Positions 12,301-23,783 of a stretch of 64,000 nt of DNA are shown here, piece by piece. How positions within the stretch are numbered: position 1 is the first letter of the stretch; each line of letters opens with the position of its first letter. A model generated the notes under the pieces. It did not search any database and was not told the DNA's origin. It was given only the letters and a program-made list of their open reading frames with translations. A program made the translations under genes and the position numbers. Source of the DNA: Enoplolaimus lenunculus (Eukaryota > Nematoda > Enoplea > Enoplida > Thoracostomopsidae); the NCBI GenBank assembly GCA_030248215.1, contig JASANG010001062.1:38466-102465 (forward strand), read 5' to 3'.

Positions 12301-15300
12301 ATTCGAATTTAGCATTACACTATTTTTCGTTCGTTTTATTTTAGTTTTTTGGCACTTTTCGTTTTATTTTGTTTCTTTTGTACATACCACATCCTTCAAT
12401 CATCGTAACAACAGCGCCTTCGAACAAAATCGGAGTCATAATTGCAAAAGCTATAAATTTAAACTTTATTCCAAAACACAGCCTGAAACGTATCATTGAA
12501 AGATGGGTTGTCAAAAAGCTTGGGAATTTTCGAAACACTTTATTCAATCAACTGTTTATAGGTTAAAATGTTTATACGTTTCGGCCACTGTTACTTTTAG
12601 AGTACTGTATATAGCCGTAAACTACACATATTGTTAAGCTAACCTACACAGTGTCGGAGCAGACATGGGTGGGGCTCAGAGTGGGAAGTGGGTAAGGATA
12701 TCTTTACCTGACCAGTGCTTTACGCACACGAACAAGAATTTTTTACTCGCGGATATAACCGCGCAAATGAGATCTTCCCACGACGCACCTTTTACCCGCG
12801 CCTGAAGTTAAGCCAGTATTTTAAAGATCTCTGGTGATTCGCTCTTTAATGAAGTTTTGCGATATAGCTTCAATGAATTTTACAAATGAAATTTTACTAG
12901 AAACAACAAAATTTCAAACCCAACTAAATAAAGCACGGGCAGCACTTTCAACCCTAAAATTTTAAAGTTTGCCACAGGTAAAAACTGTGATTTTTAGACG
13001 CGCGATAAAAATCTGTACCTGCAGGTATACACGTGCCTGAAATTTCTTACCCGACCCGCGTTTACCCGCGGGTAAGCGCGGTGACCAGCGGGTAACGTCC
13101 CACTCTGGTGGGACTCCCCCGTAACTCCAGGGTGGGGCCCCTAACGTAAAGATGGATCAAGAATTTCTCGGTGTTTTATCTGAAGTTGTCCGAGCTCACG
13201 ATCGTGATTAATACCTGTGATAACACCCTTACAAAAACAGTTTTTTGCAAAGTTGCAAAATGCTGGGTCTAAAAGTAATTTATCTTTGGAATAAATCACA
13301 CTTCGCGCACAGCCCGAAATTTTTTTTACATTTTTTGCTTAGGTTGCTGAATAGTTCATATTTTATGTAAAATTTTACAATCATCATATGCTCCAAACAG
13401 GGTAGACAGCACACGGTACATCTCACTCCAAAACTGTTATATTACCGTTCTTGAATGTTTCATTTCAGGTGAATTACGTACTTTAAAATTGTACGCCAGC
13501 GAGTATAGCGTACGAGGAAATTTATTAACTTTTAGCAGCCTGGTGGTTATTTTAAGGTCTGCGTAGTATACGAAGCCGTTAAAAGAAACATGTCATGGTA
13601 AAATAGTGTCAAAAACTCAGGAGCGAAGCGAGTTAGAAGTCAGACGCATTTGAAACCTTGGGCGGTTTTTGTTTCATCCGGTTTTGGTGGTGCCCCTTGA
13701 ACGTGAGGGGCCTCCAAATGGGTGTATGTGGGGTGGCTGCTCCGGCCCTGTACCTACAATAATATAAATCTGATAAGCTAAAGCCTTAGCGTAAGCAAGT
13801 CGAAAACTAAGCCTAAGCTTAGAGATAAGCAAAAAATTGATGTAAATCCTTAAGCCTACTCCATCGTAGGGCAGCAGGGAAAAATTCAACATAAAAGTCG
13901 CGTTAAACATAATAACCAGTTAAAACTGTTAGCAAGGAACACGTCGTTACTTTGGTTGAAAGATTCGTATAATACACGCATTGTTTACCTTGAGCATGAA
14001 GCGGAACAGATACTTTATCAAAACTGGCAAACGCTGCTGTACGCTTTATTTTCTCCAAAGCATGTTCACAAATTTTAGTCACATGTTCTTTGCACAAGTT
14101 AAACCCTTCCGTTAAAATTCCAATACGAAGAGTATTTGTTGGCTTTGACAGCTAAAACAAGTGCTACTTGGAATTATTTGCGCAAATACTACGAACTGGT
14201 AAACGTGGTTGTAAAGTTTGCAACCCTAAAACATTACGCACAAAACTTTTTAAGAATGTGTTCTGTTTTGCGCATACATGCTGTCTCTTGTGTGTGTATA
14301 TGAAACGTTCATTACAACAGCTGGGTCGCTGCCCAAAATACGTACACACGGCGTTATAGCTTTAATAAAATACAAATAAGAAGTTAGCTGCTCGAATATG
14401 TTTGCTATTTTAGGTTATGTGAGTAAAAATCATAAAAACCGCTGCAGATGTTACAAAAAGGGCTTCTGTTTCCCCACTGGACTGTGATAGAGAGTTATTG
14501 TTACGCTAAGATTTATAGCCTATGCTTACTTCTGTTGCTTTTTAGTAACGCAACATCACATTATGCATTAATGTTTTGAACCTTAGCTTAATACTCTGAA
14601 CACTTTTTTCTATCCAAACTATTTTCTAACGATTCAATCGAAATTGGATGAACAATTGTTATGATAAACGCAGTTACGCTGAGTTGGATGGAAAAATGCG
14701 TACAATTTCATGTAACCATCCAACGCTGTTAAATATTACAAACGCAACGCATGCAAATTCGTCCAATGCTATTTGTTTTTTATTTAGTGATAAAATCCAT
14801 TCTTACAGGTTATGTCAATACTAAAGACAGTAAAAAATACAAATATTTCTGAAACTGGCTATGCCATTCAACAGGCATCAAAACCTAATGTTTGTTGAGG
14901 TTATTAACGCTAAACTGGCGTCCAGTTTGCTTGTTGCTCACATGGCTCGGAAATTTTTTCACTATTATATCGTACGGCTCCACTTTCAAAAATTTTTGGA
15001 TTTTTCACTATCCTTGGTATTGACATGGGCTGTAAGAATGGATTTTATCACTAAACAAAAAACAAATAGCGTTGGGTGAATTTGAATGCGTTGCGTTAGT
15101 AACACTTAATAGGAGTTTGAAGAGTCATAACATTTGAGCCAGAGACCCTGCCGTCTAAAAAATGGAACCACTGAACTCAGCGCGTAGAAATCTATCAAAT
15201 TAACTGTTTTTTATTAAATTTCTAGGGGGTCCATATTCCGTAGCTCCGCCTGTTTCATGTATATTTCTACCAGTCTAAGTTTCGTATGTACAAGCCTACA

Positions 15301-18300
15301 AATATGATATTTTGCGGCTCTCTTTAACAAATTTGATATCCCACTGATACAGTATTAATCTTTCGGTAGAGCAGGTTTGATAGTATTGCATGCATACGTC
15401 AATCGTGATTTAACAGTGGAATGATGATGAATACCGCAACTGTACAAAGAACATTTTTATAACGTCTGAATGGTTTCTCGCGGAGCCGCTTAAGTTCCTT
15501 GCGGAGCCGCATAAGTCGGGGTGGTCCAGGGCGGAATGATAGCAGTCCGATGGAGCAGGCCACCGCCCGCCTCCCCACATAAAGCAAAAATGGAACACAA
15601 ACTGAAAAAGACTTTCGAATGCTTTTTGAAACTTGTATCTCAAAAGTAAGTTGGAAATTTTTTTTAGCAGACTGGGGTTAGAATATTTAAATTTTTATTG
15701 CTCATCAAATTTTACTGGCCGAACCGCATGCTAAATCTTGACTGAAACTGACTGTACTGAACAAGTCAATGTCCCGAGAATATACATTAATAGCGTACAA
15801 CTGTTGAAGTCAGCATAATAATCGCTGAAATGCTGTTAACTTTTTTGTTATTTAACAACTGTTTTCATGGCGCAGGTTACACTCGATTATTTAATGGGAA
15901 CCCATTTTGCGGCTAAAATATTCCACGTGCGGCTGGCCGGAGTGGCAACTCAATTGTTGACATGTTATACACGGTGACTGCACCATTGGTAACGTAAGCG
16001 ATTTCATGCTAAGCAGAACCATAAGGTTGCATATGCAAATACATATATAAGTATATAAATATATATAACTATATAAATATACATACAACTGCGTACCCAT
16101 TCAAGATAATTAGGAATTGACATGCTTTCGGGTTGTCTATGATCGCGTTTTTCGTCGTTCCCAGCAATCGCCTAAAAACTTAAATTTTGTTTAATTGTAT
16201 AACAACGGTGCAGTATAGACAGTCGGCACTCGAAGGACTCAAATCCAAACGGCTGGTGGCCTAAGAAGAAGCACTCAACTAATCAACTCTTGACTAATTC
16301 ACCAAAATCACAGCTAGCTTTGACGTGCTTGTGCCAAAATTCTCATATCGCACGCTTAATCCATTTTACTGATCACCACTTTCAAAATTAAACACGATAC
16401 TTGAAGGTAATTGTAATACTCGTATGTCTATCCGGAATATACACCAATCTTGCGTGTCATCGGCAAATTGGTTTCAAAAAGTTGCCGCTACAAGCAGGCA
16501 AATATACTGGAATGTCTGTTGGAGCTATGCGTGACTTTACTATTAGTCCTAATCATCCGAAGCAAAATGTGTGCATTGTTAAAAAATGGGATTGGAGTTG
16601 TACTCCAGGCCAAAAAAAAACAATTAATCGAACTTTAATAAATTGCAGACACCTTAAAAATTAGTCGTAAAATTTCAAATTTGATTTGCTCCTGTAAAGG
16701 GTCCAATCTCTTCACCAGATCTTTCCAATCGGTTGTATTTTCCATTTTCAAGTTTTATACAAGCCCCAGTTTCACGTTTAAATTGGCTCATATTAAAATT
16801 ATTGGTGCCTGTCCAAGTGCCCAATTGTCAATGCGGGGTAGGCGGACCGGAGGACTTAGAGACAGGAAAGATTAAGCTTAAGCTGAGGAATACGTTTCAG
16901 ACTTAAGTTTAGGCTTAGACTTTATCGGCATGTTCCTATAGTTAACATTGGCCCTGAAGTTTATATATACATAGCAGATATATGTAGAATTTATCGTGTT
17001 TACCGAACACAAGAAAAAACGTCGTGTCCTTGACTTAGTACCATTTGGAATAACCGATTACTATAACCAAACTTCTACAAATTGTTAGTCTTCACGGTTT
17101 TTCTTTTTTATATCAAATTAAGTTCAACAATTATTAAGTGTTGCTATTCAACCAATTATAAATTATCATAAAGCTTACAAGAAGTGATAATTATTACTTG
17201 AAGCAGAAGCGCACAATCGTGAACATTTTGAGTCATTGGTCCCAAATGATCTACAGTTGATTCAATTGGAATAGCTCCAGTGTACGGAACTAGCCCAAAT
17301 GTTGGTTTCAACGCAACAATGCCACAATTACTGGCTGGAATCCGAACAGAACCTCCTTGGTCACCGCCAAGAGCCATATCTATTTCACCAGAAGCAACCT
17401 GTAAAATAAATTGGTGAATGAATTTGCTTGTAACGGGTAAAGAGCAAGAAAAGTCTGTGTGGCTTATAACCTCAATAATAAATATGCCCCTTTCTCTAGA
17501 TAAATTTATAAATTTTTAGCCCTAATTCTATCTCCTGCTACACCAGCATTATGTACCTCCTAAAATAATTTTGTCCCTTAAAACCTACAAGACTAAAGTC
17601 CACCAATTACTTTCACCGAAATCTGCCCATCAGTCCGGTAGACAGCTCACCTTGTTGTGAAGGGCTAACCCAATTTTCAGGAGGGCATACAAGGGTTTTC
17701 GATGACTTACAAGCAAAAATGAAAATTTTCTCGTGCGGGTAAAATACTTGTACGGGACTGAGAACCCACGTCGCCAACACAACGCTGTGCTTAACGTTAC
17801 ATAATCTTATTAAGTACAGTTCAACATTTGCTATCAAACGGTAAATTTGATATTGCGGGCGCTATAACTGATATAATAAGTTGATCGGCCGTATATTTCT
17901 AAAATTCTCTAAACAATTTTTATTAAATGAGTATATAGAGTAAAAAAGAATGAAAACATTTGCAACGATAGTAACTTATTTATAATATCCTCCTCGACAA
18001 CCCATTTCACCACCCCAGGTTAATATTGCGGCGACGCCAATAGTTGACCGTACATACCAAAGCTGCACTTCCAGAACTCGATCCACCTGCGCTGTAATCT
18101 TTAGCTTTTGGATTTCGCACCGGTCCATAATCGGTAACATAGCTCGCGCCGCTGAGACAAAGATTTTCACAAGTTGTTTTACCAACAATTGTTGCACCTG
18201 ATATGAAATAAGACTTGAGTGGAAGATTGTAAAATTATTGTTTATTTCGACAAATTGCATTTCAAATTTTAAAATTTATAACGGAACAGTTTTTGACGAA

Positions 18301-21050
18301 CATATTTTATCGAAATGAACTGCATAAAAATCACAAACATGAACAACATTCACCGGCCGATCCAAGCGGAAGCCCCGTCCTGGCCAAGGTCCCTAATAGG
18401 GATCAAAACGTTAACGCTCGTCTCGGTCACGAGCTTTTTCCACTATTATATCTTACGCATCCCTTTCTAAAAATTTAATGGATCCGCCACCGAAGAACTT
18501 TAGACTCGAAGACTTAAAATTAAAACTGCATTCCGCTGCAGGACCGTGCACAATACATAAGAGGAATAGAGAGGATATATATATACATATATGTATGTAT
18601 ATATGTATATATTATATATTATATATAGTATATATTATATATATAGTATATATGAAGGTGCTAAAATTAACAATCTCAAAAAATTTAATCTACATGAGCT
18701 TATACAATCCCGAGTTGGAACCTTGGCTATGTCCATGCTACTTTTGAAACAATACCAAATAAAAAACTTCTCATTTTAAAATAAATAGGACGATTCCAGG
18801 GTGGTGTTCAAGCGTTTCCCTCCCTTGTAATTTCCATCCAGGAATTCTTATAGGAATTTTTTTATTTGGTGGCACAAGAACCCACCTCTTTAAAATATTT
18901 ATATAACTCCCCGTTTTTGATCATGGACACTGCGTTTCTTCGTCTTAATCAGACGACAGCATTTTTTGTTGTTTTAAAATACTTTTTTAAACACAAACCT
19001 GCATCTAAAATCCTTGTCACAACAGTGGCGTCAAAATCAGGTGTGAAGCTTTGCAGCGTTCGACTTCCGTTCATCATTGGAATACCAGCAACTGCGATGT
19101 TATCTTTAATTCCAACACGTTTGCCGCTCAAAATTCCACTCGAAGCGCCTTTAATTTCACATTTATAAAACCTGAAATGAAAAACTCAATCTGGTCAAAG
19201 AACTTGAAATAAAAAATTCAATCTGGTCTAAGACAGCTATCAAGAATTTAAAATTCCTTCTACGTACTTCAGTAAAAACTTGGCGCTTTTATCTATATAT
19301 TAAAGCTGGAACGCCCCACATACGTATTCGGCGCAGCGTTCCAACAGATTCTGCTAACGTTTTTCGTATGCAAGTTAAGACTGTGCATCAAGAATACCTA
19401 TTGTTTCTGTTTCGACACAGTTTTGGAATGTTTTAGCTTCCAAATAACTTAAACCTTAGGATCAGAACAGCCTTACTATTCAGAGGCTTTTACAAGATTT
19501 TAGGATTCGGCGTATATAAGCTTGTGTAGGAGAAGTGTACAAATCGACAATGTCATTTCAGCTTATACTTTAAATTTCAAGTTGCTTGCTAGCATCTTGT
19601 TTTCAGTAAAATTAAATCTAACCATGCGTTCAGTTCGTTTTCGCTATCAGAAGGCCGGTAACCTTGAGTTCGAGGATATTTCACCGGAAGCGACATATCT
19701 GGCATTCGATCCAACATTTCATACGAGGCGTGACTTCCAGCAGAAAATTCTGAAATTAAACACAACAACGTATACCCATGAGTTTTTTATCACAAAGATT
19801 CATGATAAAATGTTTGCGTCGAAACATAACTTGCAGAACAATACAAAACCCTCAAACGCAACTTGAAATATAGAATACTGAACGAGAATCGACCGACACT
19901 AGATTTAACACGATGTATTGATTACATGAGGGTAGCATCGAATATACAGGGTTTGTACACTTCACCCCGAAATTTAAAGTTAACGTTTAGGAAAAGGCTT
20001 AGGCAAACGCCGGAGACTTAGGTCAGGCTTGGCTTAAATAAGTTTTTTCTAAGTCAAAGCACAAGCTTGAACTGAAGTTTGAGCTTGACGTGAAAGTAAA
20101 CAAGTACAAATATGTAGATATAAAAAAAATTTGTCCGTTTTAGAATAAAAAATAGTGAAATCGAACCATGAACAGTGCATTCACGCATCCTACTAGAGGC
20201 AGTAGGTTTAATAGAGAGAACCAGCATATTTTTCTGCCAAAGCCTAAGCCTAATCCCATTAAGCCTAAGCGTAAGTCTAAGCAGAAGCCTAACCCTGCGG
20301 TAGAAGATATACAAGAGCCACTATAGAGAAACAATATACATCCCAAATTTTACAAAGAAACGCTAATAGCAAGATCATGCCACTAGCCGTGCATACTGCA
20401 TCTCCGCAACAAAGGGCTGATACTGTGGGCAAAAGGTTTTCTCGAATGGGCAAGCACCTTTTTCCTGGTATACGGTTCGTTTAATTCTGGCAAAAAAATA
20501 TTGGTTAGTGTGTGTACGAAGACGTCAACCGTTGGCTGGCAACACCTTTCTATGCTCAATTGTTCCCACGGTTGGCGTTATCAAGAGTAGATGATGCATA
20601 CAAACAAGAGTATACAACTGGTTACATTCTGTGTGGAAAAGATTGTACCCAGCGCGCGTTGAATTCTTGGCCTACCTCCCCTTTATTTAGAGGGGGAACA
20701 ACCTGTGTGAACCATGACACTTTATGTATCCGGCATTAAAAATTGCTCCGCTTATAGTTTACTTTAGGATTATTGCATGTGACAGCGACTCCCCCTGTCC
20801 AACCAAGGGTGGTCGGCCACAACGCAACGCCCGGTGATACATTTTGTACCATGCGGAGCCGCAAGAGTTGCACACTCTTGCATCATGCAGCCTTGGCGTT
20901 ATGGAGCAGCGTATTGGATTGTTTTGAAAAGTTTAAAAATTTACTTTTAAACGCAGTTATATCTTCGTCTGAGCATCCCAAATTCAACTTTTCGGCAATT
21001 GTTTTCAGATCGTGTTCGCCTGGCGGGGTCAAACTGCTTGTTGAGGACAT
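9322..21050 (-). CDS. Amidase-signature hydrolase, 11 exons, complete (513 aa)
   Basis: Hydrolyses carboxamide bonds (RCONH2 to acid and ammonia); the substrate cannot be read from sequence. Exons, 5' to 3' on the minus strand: 21050-20945, 19749-19623, 19171-18999, 18197-18058, 17398-17198, 16171-16097, 14151-13989, 12450-12388, 11805-11726, 11206-10999, 9527-9322. Every junction is GT/AG and in phase; the total of 1542 nt is 513 codons plus TAA. The catalytic Ser-cisSer-Lys triad is intact: Lys100 in GIKDN, Ser175 in [11 protein letters not shown], Ser199 in [11 protein letters not shown]. Other family blocks are [44 protein letters not shown] and [10 protein letters not shown]. No signal peptide or transmembrane segment is seen, so it is probably cytosolic, unlike animal FAAH with its N-terminal membrane helix. 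The blocks look closer to bacterial and fungal amidases than to FAAH (from memory). Introns hold many mobile elements. Confidence 0.95.
9803..10065. mobile_element. TTAA-flanked miniature element with tRNA-like segment, copy 1
   Basis: It lies between TTAA at 9799-9802 and TTAA at 10066-10069, with imperfect inverted ends (CCCTTTCTCACATGAA; the right end reads caatgtgagaaggtg). TTAA targets are typical of piggyBac-type transposases. Internally, on the minus strand, 9853-9912 looks like a tRNA gene: A box TAGCTGAGTGG and B box AGTTCGAATCC. A second good copy lies at 44803-45067, a right-end fragment at 31288-31330 and a decayed copy at 53950-55040. It lies in the last intron of the amidase. 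Confidence 0.75.
9853..9912 (-). ncRNA. tRNA-like segment with pol III A and B boxes
   Basis: The A box matches TRGYNNARNNG perfectly and the B box differs from GGTTCGANTCC by one base, at tRNA-like spacing. The acceptor-stem halves do not pair, so this is a tRNA-derived piece of a repeat and not a working tRNA gene. It may still be a polymerase III promoter. Confidence 0.45.
10314..10819. repeat. 46-bp tandem repeat, exactly 11 units
   Basis: The unit runs from gatatattg to catagctagt, 46 bases, and the array is 506 bases, exactly 11 units. Copies are nearly identical, differing mainly by aatatt versus aataat in one position and a gaga variant. It lies in the last amidase intron. The high identity means recent expansion or active homogenisation. 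Confidence 0.95.
12677..13107. mobile_element. hAT-like miniature element in amidase intron 7
   Basis: Inverted ends CAGAGTGGGA...TCCCACTCTG, flanked by 8-bp near-identical direct repeats gtggggct (12669-12676) and gtgggact (13108-13115). An 8-bp duplication and CAG...CTG ends fit hAT. The arms are rich in the 'acccgcgggtaa' motif and can fold back. It has no transposase coding and so is non-autonomous. Confidence 0.75.
13560..13775. repeat. Repeat fragments in amidase intron 7
   Basis: A 'gagcgaagcgag...cagacgcattt' segment has an inverted relative near 23020-23075. The neighbouring 'gtgcccc..aggggcc...gctccggccctg' segment has an inverted relative at about 11433-11530 (cagggccggagcaaccaccc). 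Both look like ends of decayed DNA transposons; CAGGGCCGG is a hAT-like end. Confidence 0.4.
14735..15103. mobile_element. Miniature element with ~75-bp inverted repeats
   Basis: The left arm (14735-14809) and right arm (about 15029-15103, inverted) are nearly identical over about 75 bases, both containing aacgcaacgca and tttagtgataaaatcc. The spacer is short, and no coding or clear target duplication is seen. It lies in amidase intron 6. The 72-codon plus-strand ORF here is a by-product. Confidence 0.7.
16401..16664 (+). CDS. Possible small secreted cysteine-containing ORF in amidase intron
   Basis: An 87-codon frame on the strand opposite the amidase, within its intron 5. It begins with a hydrophobic stretch ([18 protein letters not shown]) that looks like a signal peptide, followed by a basic region with cysteines in [11 protein letters not shown] and INCRHL. 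No conventional start lies at the beginning of the frame, so the start is uncertain. I recognise no family. It could be part of a spliced nested gene, a relic, or chance. Confidence 0.25.
   Translation: MKVIVILVCLSGIYTNLACHRQIGFKKLPLQAGKYTGMSVGAMRDFTISPNHPKQNVCIVKKWDWSCTPGQKKTINRTLINCRHLKN
17640..17770. repeat. Short interspersed repeat, 'tacaagggttttcgatgactt' family
   Basis: Shares 'gctcacc..ggctaa..ttcag..ggcatacaaggg..gaagactt.caagca' with segments at 25130-25260, 35190-35310 and 35635-35790, all in the same orientation and about 130-150 bp long. I find no inverted ends, so a SINE-like element is possible. No pol III box is obvious. Confidence 0.5.
18570..18655. repeat. (TA)-rich microsatellite
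   Basis: Long run of alternating ta with interspersed g. A similar shorter tract lies at 16035-16085. No function is inferred. Confidence 0.8.
20375..20486 (-). CDS. Orphan terminal exon-like ORF in amidase intron 1
   Basis: After a good acceptor (ttttttgccag) one base completes a codon, followed by 36 codons to [20 protein letters not shown]... with two nearby cysteines, ending YARLVA. Its entry phase does not match amidase exon 1, so it would belong to a nested same-strand gene whose earlier exons I cannot find. A second frame is also open for most of the length, which weakens the case. Confidence 0.25.
20500..20905. mobile_element. Decayed Mutator-like miniature element
   Basis: Left-arm remnants (caagagtagatgatgc, acattctgtgt) and inverted right-arm remnants (cgcaacgcccggtgatacatt, gagttgcacactcttg) match the intact copy at 62438-62739. 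Further decayed copies lie near 1960-2030, 9200-9280, 43560-43870 and 53350-53620. Confidence 0.55.
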
Positions 21051-21331
21051 CACTATATTGATTAATATATAACAGTAGCGGCGTTATTCTATTAATTACT
21101 ACTTTTAATTTATTACTATTTTTGTTAACCTGAAGGCATTCTTATATGCGCTAATAAAAACATTTTTATATATAACTCTGCGTGGCATAGCGTTGCAAAC
21201 ATAGTTTATTCAATCCTCTGGTTCAAATATTGCAATACATATACGATTTTGTGATACGAAAACTACATATATATATTGGCAAATAAGGCAATGTGATAAA
21301 TTGAGGATACTGAGATTTTAGAATTCTTATA

Positions 21332-21340
21332 CCTTATATA
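21332..21340 (-). promoter_or_regulatory. Possible TATA box of the amidase gene
   Basis: TATATAAGG on the minus strand, about 285 bases upstream of the amidase ATG. In this AT-rich DNA such matches are frequent, so this is only a candidate. Confidence 0.2.
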
Positions 21341-21466
21341 AACTGAGGCTTCGTACCCAAAGCGGTACGTCGTTAGTAACTTTGAAAAGAGAAACATCAA
21401 TGACTGTTTCGAGTATGGTTCGAATTGATAGTAAAATGTCAGGCCGGTATCACCCTTTCGTCAACA

Positions 21467-22131
21467 CACTGTAAATTCCAATGAGTTAATTAATCAATTC
21501 AGCTAGAGAGTTATTTATTTCCGAATTTTAAAATCAGTAAACATTAACTCACTCTCAGTTGAGCTGGTTCTCACTCTGAGTTGAGTTGACTCTGGGTGAG
21601 TTGATTAATTAACTCAGAATCAGGGTGCAACCGGAATTACAATTTACCGGAACCGGAATTTGAAAATTTTACCGGAACCGGAAACGGAACCGGAAAGTGA
21701 AAAATGCATTTCACCAAAAATTTCATTTTAATCTTATTTTTTACTCTATTATTTGTGAAATAACCTTAGTCGAACATAGGTATTTATTCTATTTGTTGTA
21801 TTTTAGATTTTCGTCGTCGACTGAAGTGAAATCCACCATCAATGGCTTATATTCGGAGTACAAGTGGCTTTCAAAAGATATTGTTAAAAATTAGCAAAGT
21901 TAAGAAAACGGCCAAATTTTAACACCGGAATTTTTAAATCCGGTAAAAATTTACCGGAACCGGAACCGGGTGAAAAAATGCCGGAACCGAAACCGAAACC
22001 GGAATTCCGGTGGCACCCTGCTCAGAATGTATTATTTAATCAACTCAAAATTCTGAGTTCTGATAGTCCTAACTCAGATTGAGTGATGCGACTCATTCTG
22101 AGTTAAAATCAACTCACTGAAAATTACAGTG
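21467..22131. mobile_element. Palindromic miniature element (CACTGTAA ends), host of a nested insertion
   Basis: Ends CACTGTAA (left) and TTACAGTG (right), with arms rich in 'actcagagtgag' type inverted motifs. A separate 400-bp hAT-like element sits inside it. Without that insertion it is about 257 bp. Superfamily is uncertain; no clear target duplication. Confidence 0.6.
21621..22020. mobile_element. hAT-like foldback element with perfect 8-bp target duplication
   Basis: Exactly 400 bp, with ends CAGGGTGCAACCGGAA and inverted CAGGGTGCCACCGGAA. It is flanked on both sides by ctcagaat (21613-21620 and 22021-22028). An 8-bp duplication plus CAGGGTGC ends indicate hAT. The arms are built of repeated ccggaaccgg blocks and the centre codes for nothing. 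It is inserted in the element at 21467-22131. Related, more decayed pieces lie at 2975-3065, 8330-8390, 27684-28490, 32724-32975, 39660-39740 and 48050-48400. Confidence 0.85.
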
Positions 22132-23339
22132 CAGTCAGTGCAGTCGCTACCGTCCCTCCTCCTACTTTCACTAGAATGGGCTAGAAACACCGATCTGCCA
22201 TGTATTGAGCTCGATTTCTATGCTCACGACCGTTAATTTAGTGGTCTCTTCGGTTATTTTTCTTGAGTATGTAGGGGTGTGTTGAGCGCCCACCCATCGC
22301 CTGGATAGCTTAAAAAGGTCTTGGCGTTGGAACACAAAATCGGTTTAAAAAAACCTGTAATGAATTCAAAAATAAACTTTTTTTGATAGAATAGAAAAAA
22401 ATGTACCTGGCTTCAAGCTTGGTTCGCTCGCAAAATTTACTCAGTACACATTCGCCACTACTAAAGACGTTTAACGAAATGAACCGATGAACTTATAAAC
22501 TGAACCGCATCGACGTATCTAACGGCAACTCCGTGAATATTAACCAGCACTAAATTCAAGCTATGTAAAATTTGGTTTTGAGATTTAATACTAAATTACC
22601 TTGGGCAAAGTTGACCAGCCAGGGTTGAAACCGGTTGGGCCCGCGTGCCTAAGCGGGGCTGAGCCGGGACGCTAGCCTAAATAAATCGCAGCAGTTCCTT
22701 ATGCCTAGGCCTTTATAGAGTTTTATATTTTTATTGGCCCTGTATGTAGCTTGTATACACATCGTTAACACGAGGACATTTTTCAAATCAAGTTTGATTC
22801 TGTTTGCTTTTGGGGAATATATGGGTGAATCAAACTTCTGCAATTGGCTCCGAGCATGGGAGAATCGATCCAGGGATTATGAGGGATGCATCTCCCCACC
22901 GGCTGCCGAGTATAATTATTTTCAGGGTTAAATTCAAACTTACAATGCAAATTTTCTTCCGATGTTTCAACATTTCAGTTGTTTAGGGGCTTCGCCCCGA
23001 AACTCAGCACAACTAATTTTCGATGTGCTTTGACAAGTTTTAAAATGCGTCTGGTGTCTCTCTCGCTTCGCTCGCGAGTTTATGGCTCCAGTCTGGAGTT
23101 TGGGAGAGCCCCTATCCCAGTCTGCACCGGCACTGCGAGCAAGTTTCTCAAGAGTGAGAGAATAAAGAGTGCCAATTTGGCTACAGAGGGGCTGCCCCCT
23201 GCAACCATCTACCTTTGGACCCTCTAACCTATGCGCAAACCTAAGTCTACACCTAAGATTTTTGAATAGCTTAAGCTTTTGGGAAATTGAGATATACTCG
23301 GGAAATTAGGATTTTGGGAAATTGGGTTATGAAGCGCAC
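22132..23339. other. Intergenic, no supported gene
   Basis: Contains a taggctta-type miniature-element fragment (about 22640-22740) and repeat pieces. A 44-codon minus-strand frame near 22460-22590 (containing LNLVLVNIHGVAVRYVDAVQ) is open and protein-like, but its splice site is weak. Nothing else is recognised. Confidence 0.4.
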
Positions 23340-23585
23340 ATTTTTTAAGACAGAAACCATATCATTTTATCACCACAAAATTTTGTGAGGTGAAAATAAT
23401 TGTAAGGTAAGAGGAACCTTATCATTATCTCACCAAACAATTTTCTGAATAAAAAATTAGAGACCTTATCTTTTTTACAACAGGTTTTTTGTGGGAAAAA
23501 CTTGCAAGGTAGGACCCTTGCCATTTTATCACAAAAAAGTTCTGATAGGGGCGTACGATCCCCCTCTGGATCCGCTAGTGGCGAC
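23340..23585. mobile_element. hAT-like fragment, GGATCC-end family
   Basis: The right end gatccccctctggatccgctagtggcg matches, inverted, the ends of the copies at 77-251 and 55213-55500. The interior has repeated 'ttatcatttta..caca.aaattt' blocks. The left end is not well defined. Confidence 0.45.
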
Positions 23586-23783
23586 AACTCACAGTTTGTT
23601 GGTAAAATCAATCTATTTGGAACTGTAATTGTTAATTTTTATCACTTTGAGGTCGCACCCAGATCCGCGACCCAGTACCACACAACAGACGCGCACAAAA
23701 CCTGGAAATTGGTCTAAAATTGTTTTCCTGGTATTTGTTTGTATGATGTATTGTTATGTGTTCCAACAAATATAAAAAAATTG

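Noticed and set aside
15399-15643. Minus-strand ORFs with Arg/Leu repeats ([12 protein letters not shown])
   Set aside because: Short GC-rich repeat segment in an amidase intron, open in two frames, with no supporting splice sites.
19522-19866. 114-codon plus-strand ORF
   Set aside because: It is the opposite-strand shadow of amidase exon 2 (19623-19749), which carries the conserved [12 protein letters not shown] block in phase.
20773-21072. 99-codon plus-strand ORF
   Set aside because: Shadow of amidase exon 1 plus a decayed Mutator-like element.
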